Source of the DNA: Planotetraspora phitsanulokensis
GTDB taxonomy: Bacteria > Actinomycetota > Actinomycetes > Streptosporangiales > Streptosporangiaceae
NCBI RefSeq assembly: GCF_016863295.1
Contig: NZ_BOOP01000054.1
Location: 1 to 58,336, forward strand
Length of the DNA: 58,336 nucleotides
Direction: 5' to 3'
Every line of letters starts with the position of its first letter. Position 1 is the stretch's first letter. The notes under the pieces were generated by a model, which worked only from the letters and a program-made list of their open reading frames with translations, was not told where the DNA came from and made no database searches. Position numbers and translations under genes: made by a program. Below, in pieces: positions 1 through 9,058 of the stretch.

Positions 1-42
1 CATCTAGGCGGATGATCGGGCGCCGGCCTGTCTCGACTCCCC

Positions 43-1749
43 TCAGCGGACGTCGACGTAGTCCTTGACGCTGCTGGCGGCCAGGTAGGTGACGTTGCCC
101 GCGTACTTGGCCATCCAGGTGCCGTCCTTCCGCGCCTTGAAGCCCTTGTGCCACCTGCCGTAGCGGTCGGTGGCGGCGGTGCCGACGTAGGACCAGGACT
201 TCGATCCGTGCGCCTGGAAGTAGATGTTCACGTTCTTACGGCCCAGAGCGTGCCAGGTGGAGGTGCGGTACTTCAACGTTCCGCTCACCGTGATCGTCTT
301 ACCCTTGCGCACCGGCTCGGGTTTCGCGTTGAACCCCGAGACGGCCGTCCGGTATTTCACCGTCGCGTAGGCGGTGCCGCCGACTGAGGCGAGCTCACGG
401 GCCCAACCAAAGTAGTGCAGCCTCCAGTAGCCGGATGACACCGCGGTCGCGCGTATCTTCACCTGCCCATTGGCGCCTGGGCGGCCCTGTCCCGCCCAGG
501 TCCAGTGCTTCTTGTCCTTGGAGAACTCCAGATCCACATAGCTGGTCGTCACCGGAAGCGCCGCGCCGGTGGCGGTGCGCTTGGTCAGGACGGCGTTCGC
601 GGTGATCTGTGCGCCCTTGCCCGCCGGGCTCGGCGACATCGTGAACCGGCTGAACGACGTGCGGTAGTAGGAGTAGACGACGTCATCGAAGAGCTCGTTG
701 CTGGGTGCGTAGGGACCCAGGACGACAGCGCCGTTCCGCTTCAGATAGGGCGAGAAATCCGCGAACCACTGGCCGGCCTGCGGTACGACCACCGACTTGG
801 AGTAGCTCCCGTCCGATCTCGTGCGCGTCTTCCCGAAATCGGTCTCCTTCTGGGTATCGGGGTCCCAGGCGTAGATCCTCACGTCCTGACCCGCAGCGCC
901 GGTCCACTGCCCATCGGCCTTCTTGCGTTCGAGCCGGCCGGTGACCTGAACGGTGGTGCCGATGACCGTCGGCAAGGAAGAGAAGCCGATGGACAGCCGG
1001 GTCAGCTGGGTGCGCACTTTGAGAGGGCTTCGCGTCGAATCGGCCCAGAAGTACTGCGAGCTACCCTCGTAGCTCGCGTAGGCATCGCCGTTGATCATGT
1101 TTGTGTCATCGGCCCTGATGTACAGGCGGACAGGGGTGGAGAACCTTCCGTCCGAGCCGGCCTTTCCATAGCCGACGCAGGCGCCGTTGAGGTTCAGGCA
1201 GATCGTCGCGCCGGGCACCCCGACGTCGTTGCCGTCCCCGTCCTTGTAGACCAACCGCCCCGCGTACGTCACGGTGTCGTGGTCGATGTCCACGGTGGAG
1301 GGCGAAATCGTGAACTCGCTGAACCGCGTGTTACCGCGCCGGTCGAGGCGGATGGCCACCGCCTTGGTCACTGTCGCGCCCGAGGCGTCGGTGGCGTCGA
1401 CGCCGATGTCGATGAGACCCAGCTCGAGCGGCACCTGCTGGGAGGTGCGCCAGACACCGTCGGTGGCGGTCCCGCTGACCAGTGCGAAGTCCTCGGCCGT
1501 TGCGAACGGCTCGTCGCGGTCGAACAACCGCAGCCTCGCCGTGATCTTGGTGATGGGGCTGTCCGACGCCGCGCTCACTTCGATCTGGGTGGTGCTCCAC
1601 CCGGGGGTGGTGGCCTTGGCTGACCGAATCGTCAGAGCCCCGGCGGAGGCGGGGTGGGCGATGACGATCAGCATGGCGGCGAGCGCGACGCTCAGGAGAA
1701 GGGCGAACGGCATTCGCCCGGATATGACACGTTTTACCCGTACTTGCAC
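43..1749 (-). CDS. Secreted multi-domain Ig-like protein
   Basis: 568 aa from a GTG start. A basic n-region, a hydrophobic stretch at about residues 13-30 and an AxA-type site (HPASAGA, about residue 36) form a Sec signal peptide, so the product is exported. The mature part is a string of beta-rich modules of roughly 100 residues, each with a pattern like VTGRL...DGSYSKSV...W.A.Y. This resembles bacterial Ig-like or carboxypeptidase-regulatory-like folds. There is no membrane anchor, LPxTG or recognisable catalytic motif. An internal ATG (residue 13) is possible, but the GTG keeps the charged n-region. It is transcribed away from the small gene pair at 1.85-2.45 kb. Cell-surface or extracellular adhesive role is inference only. 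Confidence 0.75.
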   Translation of the reverse strand: MQVRVKRVISGRMPFALLLSVALAAMLIVIAHPASAGALTIRSAKATTPGWSTTQIEVSAASDSPITKITARLRLFDRDEPFATAEDFALVSGTATDGVWRTSQQVPLELGLIDIGVDATDASGATVTKAVAIRLDRRGNTRFSEFTISPSTVDIDHDTVTYAGRLVYKDGDGNDVGVPGATICLNLNGACVGYGKAGSDGRFSTPVRLYIRADDTNMINGDAYASYEGSSQYFWADSTRSPLKVRTQLTRLSIGFSSLPTVIGTTVQVTGRLERKKADGQWTGAAGQDVRIYAWDPDTQKETDFGKTRTRSDGSYSKSVVVPQAGQWFADFSPYLKRNGAVVLGPYAPSNELFDDVVYSYYRTSFSRFTMSPSPAGKGAQITANAVLTKRTATGAALPVTTSYVDLEFSKDKKHWTWAGQGRPGANGQVKIRATAVSSGYWRLHYFGWARELASVGGTAYATVKYRTAVSGFNAKPEPVRKGKTITVSGTLKYRTSTWHALGRKNVNIYFQAHGSKSWSYVGTAATDRYGRWHKGFKARKDGTWMAKYAGNVTYLAASSVKDYVDVR

Positions 1750-1850
1750 AGAGGTGAGACACCCAACGGGTCATCAAGGTTTACCTGCCGCCGACAACGG
1801 TTCGTCCGTTCTGTCTGAACGCAGGTGAACTCTTCTGTTGTGGATCCTCG

Positions 1851-2219
1851 TCAGGCTGTCCGTGCGAGGAACTGTGCCAGCACACCGGGAGTTCCAAGCA
1901 GAACCGTGCTGTCCTCGTCTGAGAGGCCTGCCTCCCGGAGGTGCCTGCTCAGCTGGCTGATCGTCTCGCGGTATGTGGCCAGTTCTTCGGGAGAGACTCC
2001 AGGGAGTTCAAAGATGTACTCCACCGCCACGGGCACGTCACCAGGCAGATCGAGGATGAAATGCTTGACCGCCTCGACTTCCTCGCGGAGCTCCGCCAAA
2101 GTCTCTCCGGACACACCCCCAGCGATGGGCGCATCGATCGGGTCCGCGCCCCAGACGACGGTTCCTGTGTCGAGAGCCTTCTCTCGGGTGACCCTGAATC
2201 GGAGACGATGTGTGGTCAC
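1851..2219 (-). CDS. Small acidic protein, second gene of a coupled pair (HicB-like topology possible)
   Basis: 122 aa if started at the GTG that overlaps the upstream stop (GTGA); a TTG three codons upstream is an alternative. The N-terminal part reads as beta strands (THRLRFRVTRE, GTVVWG) followed by a helix rich in Glu, and the C-terminal half (about residues 70-115) is helical. I do not recognise the family with confidence. The small size and GTGA coupling to a 75-residue upstream product would fit a HicA/HicB-like toxin-antitoxin pair, but the diagnostic HicB strand motif is not clear. It could equally be an unrelated pair of conserved hypothetical proteins. Confidence 0.55.
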   Translation of the reverse strand: MTTHRLRFRVTREKALDTGTVVWGADPIDAPIAGGVSGETLAELREEVEAVKHFILDLPGDVPVAVEYIFELPGVSPEELATYRETISQLSRHLREAGLSDEDSTVLLGTPGVLAQFLARTA

Positions 2220-2448
2220 TGAAGCCAATCCTTCCCGAACACGTGCTCAAGAGCGTGTTCCAGGTCGTTGAGCTGCGTAGGTCGGATGGCCCGGACGGGG
2301 ACGACCGCACGGCGACGGTGATCTGCGTATGGTCGTACAGCAAGACTAGACGAACCGTTCGTGTTGTCTCGGCCCAGTCAACTCGCAGCCCACACTCCCG
2401 GGCGAGGTCGTAGATCCTGTCCCGGATTTCCGGGTAGCTGCTCAGCAC
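2216..2448 (-). pseudogene. Small gene upstream of the 122-aa protein, apparently frameshifted
   Basis: The first ~47 codons from the GTG at 2448 read MLSSYPEIRDRIYDLAREC onwards to YDHTQITVAV. That frame then runs on into the next gene as an unlikely tail. A second frame gives a natural ending, RAIRPTQLNDLEHALEHVF followed by GKDWLQ and a TGA at 2216-2218, which overlaps the downstream GTG. Joining the two frames near 2300-2312 gives a compact ~75-aa protein with an alpha-beta-beta-beta-alpha pattern. Either one base is lost in this strain (pseudogene) or the sequence has an error here. The family is unassigned; HicA-like topology is only a suggestion. Confidence 0.5.
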
Positions 2449-2510
2449 ACGGTCACCGTAGCGATGGAGCGAGGTCGCGGCAGATCCTAAGCGGAATCGA
2501 TCACGCTAAT

Positions 2511-2534
2511 CCTGTTGCTGATAAGGGCAACAGG
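2511..2534. terminator. Hairpin between the MFS gene and the small gene pair
   Basis: CCTGTTGC (2511-2518) pairs with GCAACAGG (2527-2534) around an 8-nt loop, about 95 nt beyond the stop of the MFS gene. There is no clear T-run on either strand, so terminator function is only plausible. Confidence 0.4.
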
Positions 2535-2627
2535 GGCCGTTTCGGTCTCCGTACCGCAACCTCGTCTGAGATGCGATGTGCTTTGCGACAGAGCAGGGCA
2601 GGACGCAGTGGGGTTTGAGCGATTCTG

Positions 2628-3938
2628 TCAAGAGGCCTCCCGGTCGTACACGTGGCCGAGGACCGATGTCGTTGCGGGCCGTCCCGGCCGCGTCACCGCG
2701 ATGAGAGCCGACAGCAGGGCCGGGGTCGCCGCCAGCACGAAACACAGCCCCAGGGGCAGGCCGTCCACCACGAGGCCGATGGCCGCGGTGCCCATGGAGT
2801 TGCCGATGTTGAAGGCCGTGTTGACCCATGCGCCCGCCTGGGTCCGGTTCTCCGGTCTGGCGAACTCGTCGGCGAGCAGGTAGGCCGTGGTCAGGGCGGG
2901 AGCCACGAACAGCCCGACGACGCACGCCGCGGCGGTCAGGGTGTGCAGGTTCGATGAGGCTCCGGCCGCGGCGAGTGCGAGGCCCAGCGCAGTGGCCAGC
3001 ACCGGTGACCGCACCACCCCGGAGACGCGCCAGGAGACCGCGCCGTAGGCCAGGCCGCCGACCGCACTGCCTCCCGCCAGCGCGGCCTCGACCCATGCCA
3101 CTGCCGCTGTCTGGTGTTGCCGTTCGGCGAAGACCACCATGAGCAGGCTCAGCGCCCCCAGGCACAGGCCCACTGCGGCTGACGTCGAGATCGGGAGGAT
3201 CAGCGTGCTCGCACCGCGCCCCCACCTCCCCGGAGGTCCGGTCGGCGCCGGGTCCGTGTCAGGTCCCTCGTCCTCCGCGGCGACAGAGGCGGTATCGGCG
3301 ACCGAGCCGGTGTCGGCGCGGAACGGCTGGGCGGCGTGTACCGCCGGCGTCGACACGAAAGCGAAGGTTCCGATCACTATCAGAGCGGCGCTCAGGGCGA
3401 CTCCCGCGGCAGGGGTCGCGAGACCGGCCAGCAGTCCGGCCAGCAGCGGCCCGGTGACGTAGAGGAGTTCCTCGGCGACGGTGTCCAGGCTGTAGGCGCG
3501 TTGCAGCAGCATTCGGTCGGGCAGCAGGTCGCTCCACAGAGTCCGCATGACAGGCCCGAGTGGAGGCGCGCAGCAGCCCGCCGCGGCTGACAGAGCCGCC
3601 AGCAGCCCGCTCGGGGTTCCCGGCCGCCAGGTGAGTACGGCCAGGCAGGTCAGCAGCATCGCGTACAGGACGGCCATCGGCGGCAGGGCTCTGCGCGGTC
3701 CGTAGCGGTCGATCAGCCTGGCCCGTAGTGGGGCGAGCAGGGACGTGGTGAGGCCGAACAGGGCGATGACGCCGCCGGCGAGGGCGTAGGAACCGGTGGT
3801 GGCGGTGAACGCCAACGTGAGGGACAGGAAGACCGTCCCGTAGGACAGCCGGCCCAGCAGTGCGGCGCCGAAAGCGCGCCTGGCGGAGGGAAGGGACAGG
3901 ACAGCAAGGTACGACGGAGGCCGCGAAGGCGAAGACAT
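2628..3938 (-). CDS. MFS transporter (12-TM type)
   Basis: 436 aa from the ATG at 3938, which has a GAGGA ribosome site 8 nt upstream; a longer reading from 3968 lacks this. About 12 hydrophobic segments lie in two six-helix halves separated by an acidic cytoplasmic loop at about residues 195-235. The loop between helices 2 and 3 carries the MFS motif A derivative RARLIDRYGPRRALP. The overall pattern matches the major facilitator superfamily of proton-coupled exporters in the cytoplasmic membrane. The substrate cannot be inferred. No regulator is adjacent. A hairpin at 2511-2534 follows the gene. Confidence 0.85.
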   Translation of the reverse strand: MSSPSRPPSYLAVLSLPSARRAFGAALLGRLSYGTVFLSLTLAFTATTGSYALAGGVIALFGLTTSLLAPLRARLIDRYGPRRALPPMAVLYAMLLTCLAVLTWRPGTPSGLLAALSAAAGCCAPPLGPVMRTLWSDLLPDRMLLQRAYSLDTVAEELLYVTGPLLAGLLAGLATPAAGVALSAALIVIGTFAFVSTPAVHAAQPFRADTGSVADTASVAAEDEGPDTDPAPTGPPGRWGRGASTLILPISTSAAVGLCLGALSLLMVVFAERQHQTAAVAWVEAALAGGSAVGGLAYGAVSWRVSGVVRSPVLATALGLALAAAGASSNLHTLTAAACVVGLFVAPALTTAYLLADEFARPENRTQAGAWVNTAFNIGNSMGTAAIGLVVDGLPLGLCFVLAATPALLSALIAVTRPGRPATTSVLGHVYDREAS

Positions 3939-4085
3939 GGGGATGTTCCTCAGGAAAGCAGCGCGCATCCGAGGCGCTGCGAGCTGTCAAGGACGCCGGA
4001 GTGCCGCATCGCGACGATGCGACCGGTCCGATGTCCTAGGCACGGGGGAGGAACACGCCGTCAGACTAACAGCGGGCCGCGGCAC

Positions 4086-4616
4086 CTAGAAAGAGATCCG
4101 TTGCTCCCGCACATGTCTGACCAGGCGTGCCTCCGGTACGCCCGTGCCGTCCTCGGCGTCGAGTCGGGTGACGCCGTCCTTAATGAATCCGGCCTTCTCG
4201 TAGAACCTCAGCGCGGTGGTGTTAGAGGTGTAGGCATAGACGCAGAGTGGGTCATGGCCCCTGGCTTCGAGGTCGGTCAGGGCATGGGTGAACAGTTCGC
4301 GGCCGAGGCCTGTGCCGATGAGATCCGGTTCGATGTACAGGCCGTATACCTCCGCGGCGTGGGCCCCGAGGTCGGTGTCGTCGTCCGCCGGTCCGGTGCG
4401 GCAGAACCCGATGACGGTTTCGGCGTGCTCGGCCACCCACAGGCGGTGCTCCTGAGGCATGTTCGCCAGGTACTCCGCCCAGCCTGCGGCGTCCTCGGCC
4501 GGATCCAGGGCGTCGAGGAACGCCTCCGGCATGAAACCGGCGTATGCCGAACGCCAGGCGCGGACCTTGAGACGGCCGATGGCGGGCGCGTCGCTCACTG
4601 CGGCAGCTCGGATCAT
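4086..4616 (-). CDS. GNAT family N-acetyltransferase
   Basis: 176 aa, the full length of a single GNAT domain. It opens IRAAAVSDAPAIGRLKVRAW, the typical first strand and helix, and has the acetyl-CoA pyrophosphate-binding region LIGTGLGRELFTHAL (Q/R-x-x-G-x-G/A type) at about residues 110-125, followed by CVYAYTSNTTALRFYEKAGF, the usual motif B. It should transfer an acetyl group from acetyl-CoA to an amine on a small molecule or protein; the acceptor is unknown. The ATG lies 6 nt behind a TAGAGT box, so the message is probably leaderless. Its stop is separated by about 150 nt from the next gene upstream. Confidence 0.85.
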   Translation of the reverse strand: MIRAAAVSDAPAIGRLKVRAWRSAYAGFMPEAFLDALDPAEDAAGWAEYLANMPQEHRLWVAEHAETVIGFCRTGPADDDTDLGAHAAEVYGLYIEPDLIGTGLGRELFTHALTDLEARGHDPLCVYAYTSNTTALRFYEKAGFIKDGVTRLDAEDGTGVPEARLVRHVREQRISF

Positions 4617-4628
4617 GAATGAACTCTA
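4617..4628 (-). promoter_or_regulatory. Leaderless-type -10 box of the GNAT gene
   Basis: On the minus strand TAGAGT (4623-4628) is followed by 6 nt and then the ATG. This is the spacing of actinobacterial leaderless promoters. No convincing -35 box was identified. Confidence 0.5.
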
Positions 4629-4752
4629 TGAATCCTTGGTGTTGTGGGTGCGGTCGCCGTATCACGAACCCCAGGGCCGGCACCGGGACCCGGCTATGCC
4701 GACCCATGGTGGTCAGGGCCCGCGGAGGAACGCTGAACGGCAACCCGTACGG

Positions 4753-4787
4753 CAACGCCGCGGCTCCGCCGGCCCCGCACGGCGTTG
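4753..4787 (-). terminator. Candidate hairpin behind lpdA
   Basis: CAACGCCG (4753-4760) and CGGCGTTG (4780-4787) are perfect 8-bp arms just downstream of the lpdA stop. The 19-nt interior can itself pair (GGC/GCC). There is no T-run, as is usual for actinomycete hairpin terminators. Confidence 0.4.
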
Positions 4788-4789
4788 GC

Positions 4790-6190
4790 TCACATGTTGA
4801 TCATGTGACCGGCGAGCCCGTGAATGGCCTCCTTGACCGCCTCGCCGAGTGTCGGATGGGCGTGGACGTTCCTGGCCACCTCCGTCACGGTCAGGTCCCA
4901 CTGCTGAGCCAGAGTCAGCTCCGGCAGCAACTCGGTGACCTCCGGACCGATCAGATGGGCACCGAGGAGCTCGCCGTACTTCGCGTCACTGAGAATCTTG
5001 ACGAACCCGGTGGTGTCGCCCAGTCCGTGCGCCTTGCCGTTCGCGGTGAACGGGAACTTGGCCACCTTGACGTCGAAGCCGCGCTCGCGGGCCTGCGCCT
5101 CGGTGAAGCCGAAGCTGGCGATCTGCGGCTGGCAGTACGTGGCCCGCGGGATCATCGGGTAGTCGAGCTCCATGGTCTCCGCACCCGCGATCGTCTCGGC
5201 GGCGACGATGCCCATCGACTCGGCCGCGTGGGCGAGCATCAGCTTGGCGGTCACGTCGCCGATGGCGAAGATGTGCGGCACGCTCGTACGGCACAGCCCG
5301 TCGATCTCGATCGCGCCCCGGTCGGTCAGCCGTACGCCGGTGTGCTCGAGCCCGTAGCCTGTCACGTTGGGCTGGAAGCCGATGGCCTGCAGCACCTTGT
5401 CGGCCTCGAGCGTCGACGTCTGGCCGTCGCGGGACACGGTCACGCGCACCTTCTCGCCCGACTCGTCGATCGATTCGACGCGAGTCGAGGTGAGGACGTC
5501 GATTCCGAGCCGCTTGTAGCGCCGCGCCAGCTCCGCCGAGACCTCCTCGTCCTCCAGCGGCACGATGCGGTCGAGGAACTCGACGATCGTCACCTTGACG
5601 CCGTAGCTGTTGAGCACGTACGCGAACTCGACACCGATGGCGCCCGCTCCCGCGATGACGATGCTCTCAGGGAGGCCCTCGCTGAGGATCTGCTCCTCGT
5701 AGGTGACGACCCTCTCGGTCACGGCCGTTCCCGGCAACAACTTGGTCGTCGCCCCGGTGGCGAGGATGCAGTGGCCGAACGTCACGGTGCGCTCGGCGCC
5801 GTCCGAGCCCGCCACGCGGAGGGTGTGCGCGTCCACGAAGGAGCCGCGCCCGTCGTACTCGGTGATGCCGTTCTTCTTCATGAGGTAGTGGACGCCCTTG
5901 ACGCGGCCGTCCGCGACCTTGCGGCTGCGCTTGAAGGCTTCGCCGTAGTCGAACGTGAGCGTGCCGTCGACCTGGATGCCGAACGTCTTGGCCTCGTGCG
6001 TGAGCAGGTGCACGAGTTCGGCGTTGCGCAGCAGCGCCTTCGAAGGGATGCACCCCACGTTGAGGCACACGCCGCCCCAGTAGCGTTCCTCGACGATTGC
6101 CGTGCTGAGTCCGAGCTGGGCCGCGCGGACCGCGGCGACGTACCCGCCCGGGCCGGCCCCGAGGACCACGACGTCGTAGTGATCGGTCAT
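4790..6190 (-). CDS. lpdA: Dihydrolipoyl dehydrogenase (E3)
   Basis: 466 aa, normal for the family. It reoxidises dihydrolipoamide with NAD+ and serves as the E3 component of pyruvate, 2-oxoglutarate and branched-chain dehydrogenase complexes in the cytoplasm. The FAD Rossmann motif GAGPGG is at residues 11-16. The redox disulfide is in [16 protein letters not shown] (Cys42, Cys47). A second Rossmann motif, [17 protein letters not shown], binds NAD. The C-terminal His-Glu active-site pair is seen in [13 protein letters not shown]. The ATG at 6190 starts the protein directly at the FAD domain and sits 6 nt behind TATGGT, suggesting a leaderless message. No E1 or E2 genes are nearby, so this is a stand-alone E3, as often in actinomycetes. 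Confidence 0.95.
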   Translation of the reverse strand: MTDHYDVVVLGAGPGGYVAAVRAAQLGLSTAIVEERYWGGVCLNVGCIPSKALLRNAELVHLLTHEAKTFGIQVDGTLTFDYGEAFKRSRKVADGRVKGVHYLMKKNGITEYDGRGSFVDAHTLRVAGSDGAERTVTFGHCILATGATTKLLPGTAVTERVVTYEEQILSEGLPESIVIAGAGAIGVEFAYVLNSYGVKVTIVEFLDRIVPLEDEEVSAELARRYKRLGIDVLTSTRVESIDESGEKVRVTVSRDGQTSTLEADKVLQAIGFQPNVTGYGLEHTGVRLTDRGAIEIDGLCRTSVPHIFAIGDVTAKLMLAHAAESMGIVAAETIAGAETMELDYPMIPRATYCQPQIASFGFTEAQARERGFDVKVAKFPFTANGKAHGLGDTTGFVKILSDAKYGELLGAHLIGPEVTELLPELTLAQQWDLTVTEVARNVHAHPTLGEAVKEAIHGLAGHMINM

Positions 6191-6202
6191 ACCGGGACCA
6201 TA
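6191..6202 (-). promoter_or_regulatory. Leaderless-type -10 box of lpdA
   Basis: TATGGT (6197-6202, minus strand) followed by 6 nt and the ATG. This supports the start at 6190 rather than the longer reading to 6307. Confidence 0.55.
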
Positions 6203-6346
6203 GGCGGCCCGGGAAGCAGCGTCTCCAACCGGGGTGGAAAGAGTCGCTCGTTCCTCGTTGCGAACGGCCGTGCCCGGGGAGCCGGGACCGGCCGTTGCTC
6301 CGTCCATGGGCGTGAGGACCTGAGTCCATCGCCGTGACGACGGGGT

Positions 6347-6375
6347 GGCTCAGGCGGGGCGGCCCCGCCTGAGCC
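6347..6375. terminator. Strong hairpin between the ABC-F gene and lpdA
   Basis: GGCTCAGGCGGGG (6347-6359) and CCCCGCCTGAGCC (6363-6375) form a perfect 13-bp stem with a 3-nt loop, 15 nt behind the ABC-F stop. It probably ends that transcript before lpdA. Confidence 0.75.
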
Positions 6376-6389
6376 ATGGCGGGCGTGCT

Positions 6390-8027
6390 TCAGCCGCCGT
6401 CAGGGGCCCCGGTTTCCAGCAGGCGGCCGCCGTCGAGCCGCAGCCAGCGATCGACCTTGATCTCCGCGAGGAACCGCTGGTCGTGGCTGACCACCACGAA
6501 CGCGCCTTCGTAGGCGTTGAGCGCGCTTTCCAGCTGGCCGACGCTGACGAGGTCGAGATTGTTGGTCGGTTCGTCCAGAAGCAGCAACTGGGGCGCCGGC
6601 TCGGCGTACAGGACGCAGGCCAGGGTGGCGCGCAGCCGCTCGCCGCCGGACAGCACCGCGACGGGGAGGTGCACGCGGGAGCCTCGGAACAGGAAGCGGG
6701 CGAGCAGATTCATCCGCTGCGCCTCCGGCATCGCGGGCGCGAACGCGGCCAGGTTCTCCGACACGGTGCGGTCCAGGTCCAGCAGGTCCAGCCGTTGGGA
6801 CAGGTAGGCGACCCGGCCGTCGGCCCGCCTGGTCCCGCCGCGCTCCGGCTCCACCTCGCCGTCGATCAGGCGCAGCAGGGTGGACTTGCCGGCGCCGTTG
6901 GGGCCGGTCAGCGCGATCCGCTCGGGCCCTCGGATCACCAGGTCCGCGCCGTCCCCGGCGAACAGGGCCCGCTCGCCGTAGCGGACCTGCATCCCGCTGC
7001 CGAGGAAGACCGTGCGACCGGCGGGGACGTTGGTCGCTGGCAGTTCGAGCGCGATCTTCTGCTCGTCGCGCAGGGCGCGGCTCGCCTCGTCGAGCTTCGC
7101 CCTGGCGTCGCCGACCCGGGCGGTGTGCGTCTCGTTCGCCCTGCCCGCCGACTCCTGGGCGTCGCGCTTCATCGTCCCGGCGAAGATCCTCGGCAGGCCG
7201 GCGCTCTTGAGGTTGCGGGCGGCGTTGCCGGCCCGGCGCTCGGCCCGCTCGCGGGCCTGCTGCATCTCCCGCTTCTCTCGCTTGAGGTCCTGCTCGGCGT
7301 TGCGGACGTTCTTCTCCGCGACCTCTCGCGCGGCGCGCACGGCCTCCTCGTACGCGGTGAAGTTCCCCCCGTAGGAGCGGATCTCCCCCCGGTCGAGTTC
7401 GGCGATGCGGTCCATGCGGTCGAGCAGGGCGCGGTCGTGGCTGACCAGCAGGAGGCAGCCGTTCCAGTCCTCGAGCACGCCGTAGAGCGTGCGGCGGGCG
7501 TCGAGATCGAGGTTGTTGGTCGGTTCGTCGAGCAGCAGGACGTCGGGCCGCTTCAGAAGCTGCGCCGCCAGGCCGAGGGAGACGACCTGGCCGCCGCTGA
7601 GGGTGTGCAGGCGCCGGGTGAGGGCGACGTCCCCGAGGCCGAGCCGGTCCAGCTGGGCGCGGGTGCGTTCCTCGATGTCCCAGTCGTTGCCGACCGTGGT
7701 GAATTGCTCCTCGCTCGCGTCTCCGGACTCGATGGCGTCCAGGGCTTTGATCACCTGGGCGATCCCCAGGACGTCGGCGACGGTCAGATCGCCGACGAGG
7801 GGCAGGCTCTGCGGGAGATAGCCGACCACCCCCGTGGCGGACACGGTGCCGCCGGTGGGGCGGTACTCGCCGGCGATCAGCTTGAGCAGGGTGCTCTTGC
7901 CGGCGCCGTTCGGGGCGACGAGGCCCGTACGGCCGGCGCCCACGGTGAAGGACAGCCCCTGGAAGACCGGGGTGTCGTCGGGCCAGGAGAAGGAGAGATT
8001 GGAGCAGATGACGAACGCGTCGGACAT
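6390..8027 (-). CDS. ABC-F family ATPase (ribosome protection / antibiotic resistance type)
   Basis: 545 aa with two ABC ATPase domains and no membrane segment, the hallmark of ABC-F proteins. Domain 1 has NGAGKSTLLKLI (Walker A, about residue 40), LSGGQ (about 147) and LLLDEPTNNLDL (about 165). A charged coiled linker of about 80 residues (roughly 215-310) follows. Domain 2 repeats NGAGKSTLLRLI, LSGGERLRATLA and LLLDEPTNNLDL. Such proteins bind the ribosomal E-site and displace antibiotics or help stalled ribosomes. Actinomycete members often give macrolide, lincosamide or pleuromutilin resistance, but the substrate class cannot be read from sequence. A ~200-nt upstream leader with a hairpin suggests attenuation control. 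A strong terminator follows. Confidence 0.9.
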   Translation of the reverse strand: MSDAFVICSNLSFSWPDDTPVFQGLSFTVGAGRTGLVAPNGAGKSTLLKLIAGEYRPTGGTVSATGVVGYLPQSLPLVGDLTVADVLGIAQVIKALDAIESGDASEEQFTTVGNDWDIEERTRAQLDRLGLGDVALTRRLHTLSGGQVVSLGLAAQLLKRPDVLLLDEPTNNLDLDARRTLYGVLEDWNGCLLLVSHDRALLDRMDRIAELDRGEIRSYGGNFTAYEEAVRAAREVAEKNVRNAEQDLKREKREMQQARERAERRAGNAARNLKSAGLPRIFAGTMKRDAQESAGRANETHTARVGDARAKLDEASRALRDEQKIALELPATNVPAGRTVFLGSGMQVRYGERALFAGDGADLVIRGPERIALTGPNGAGKSTLLRLIDGEVEPERGGTRRADGRVAYLSQRLDLLDLDRTVSENLAAFAPAMPEAQRMNLLARFLFRGSRVHLPVAVLSGGERLRATLACVLYAEPAPQLLLLDEPTNNLDLVSVGQLESALNAYEGAFVVVSHDQRFLAEIKVDRWLRLDGGRLLETGAPDGG

Positions 8028-8227
8028 GCGAGAGACCTCTATGGAACGCGGGCGCGCCTAAGGCGCCCAGCCAGGGGACATGGATGAAGAGGAACGACGG
8101 CATGGGCCCCGGCGAAGACGCTCCTGTGCGCCCGCCGACGGCCGATCACGTCCGGGTGTCACCCGGAGATGTCGTCGTCGCCTGCCATGTCTGGTCTCCC
8201 TGTTCCGATCAGTTGCGGCTGTTCATA
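8028..8227 (-). promoter_or_regulatory. Structured leader of the ABC-F gene, possible attenuator
   Basis: The 5' region contains a hairpin (GCGCC-TAA-GGCGC, within 8050-8068) about 23 nt ahead of the ATG. A short reading frame begins MPSFLFIHVPWLGAL at 8103 and overlaps the ABC-F start in another frame. A TAATAT box lies at about 8224-8229. ABC-F resistance genes are commonly controlled by ribosome-mediated attenuation. The peptide lacks a clear ribosome site and stops only far downstream, so it may be a GC-rich shadow frame. Confidence 0.35.
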
Positions 8228-8398
8228 TTAGTGACGAATAGGTAAAGGCGCGAGTGTGATTACGGGGCCGGCCCCCGGCATGCCCCGATCGCAAGCGGTG
8301 TCGCGGCCGTCTTGAGCTCTTCGGCGCGAAGTGTTCTCAATCACCACGCCATGCGATAGAAGATCAAATACACTCCACCGACTCTTCTCGAGGTATGC

Positions 8399-9046
8399 GT
8401 GAAGAAGTTCCTGCGCCTCCTTGCGGCGCCACTCTTCGTGGCGACCGCCATGGTCGCCTCCCTCTCCCTCCCCGCCAGCGCGGATGCCGTCGACACTGAC
8501 CCGGCGATCGCCGCCCAGTGGCAGACGGCCTGGGACACCTACAAGTTCGCCGAGGTCACGCCCCCGCCGCCGCCCGGGTCGGGGCGGAGCCGGACCACGA
8601 CCAGCATCTCCGTCACGATCAACGAGTCCGCCAAGAACGTGTTCGACGCCTACTCGAACATCAACAACCACATCGGCAGGGCGGCGTTCCTCAAGCGGGT
8701 CGTCACCCACAAGCAGTTCACGGATTGCGACGTGCGGTACATCAACTTCACGGCCATCGAGGACGTGCCCTTCGAGGGCACCGTCGTCTCGCTGGCGACG
8801 CACGCGCAGCAGCGGCTCCACCGTGACGATCTCTTCTACGAGACCGACACCTGGTCGGAGCCCAACGTGGTCACCCACCAGAAGATCACCTTCGCGAGGC
8901 TGTCCGGCGGGAAGACCAAGGTCACCGAGCGCCTCACCTTCGAGGCGGACACCTCGCTGATCGACTTCGTCGTCACGAACGGCGTCGCCTCGCACCAGCA
9001 GACGCAGACCGCCCTCAAGCAGGCGATCGAGAGCGGCGCGCTCTGA
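8399..9046 (+). CDS. Exported SRPBCC (START/polyketide cyclase-like) protein
   Basis: 215 aa from a GTG with GAGG five bases upstream. Residues 1-28 (KKFLRLLAAP, then a hydrophobic core and PASA) form a Sec signal peptide. The mature domain begins at about residue 70 with SISVTINESAKNVFDAYSNI, the typical opening strand and helix of an SRPBCC fold. It continues through INFTAIEDVPFEGTVVSLAT and closes with the long C-terminal helix SHQQTQTALKQAIESG. The fold makes a hydrophobic ligand cavity; members bind or modify lipids and polyketides. An exported version is less common. The Pro-rich linker TPPPPPGSG separates signal and domain. It is divergent from the ABC-F gene and ends at a strong hairpin. 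Confidence 0.75.
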   Translation: MKKFLRLLAAPLFVATAMVASLSLPASADAVDTDPAIAAQWQTAWDTYKFAEVTPPPPPGSGRSRTTTSISVTINESAKNVFDAYSNINNHIGRAAFLKRVVTHKQFTDCDVRYINFTAIEDVPFEGTVVSLATHAQQRLHRDDLFYETDTWSEPNVVTHQKITFARLSGGKTKVTERLTFEADTSLIDFVVTNGVASHQQTQTALKQAIESGAL

Positions 9047-9058
9047 CGTGTCACGGAC

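Noticed and set aside
6400-8103. 567-codon frame starting MPSFLFIHVPW and running through the ABC-F gene
   Set aside because: After the first ~25 codons it is an Arg/Pro-rich shadow of the ABC-F gene; only its start is of possible interest as a leader peptide.
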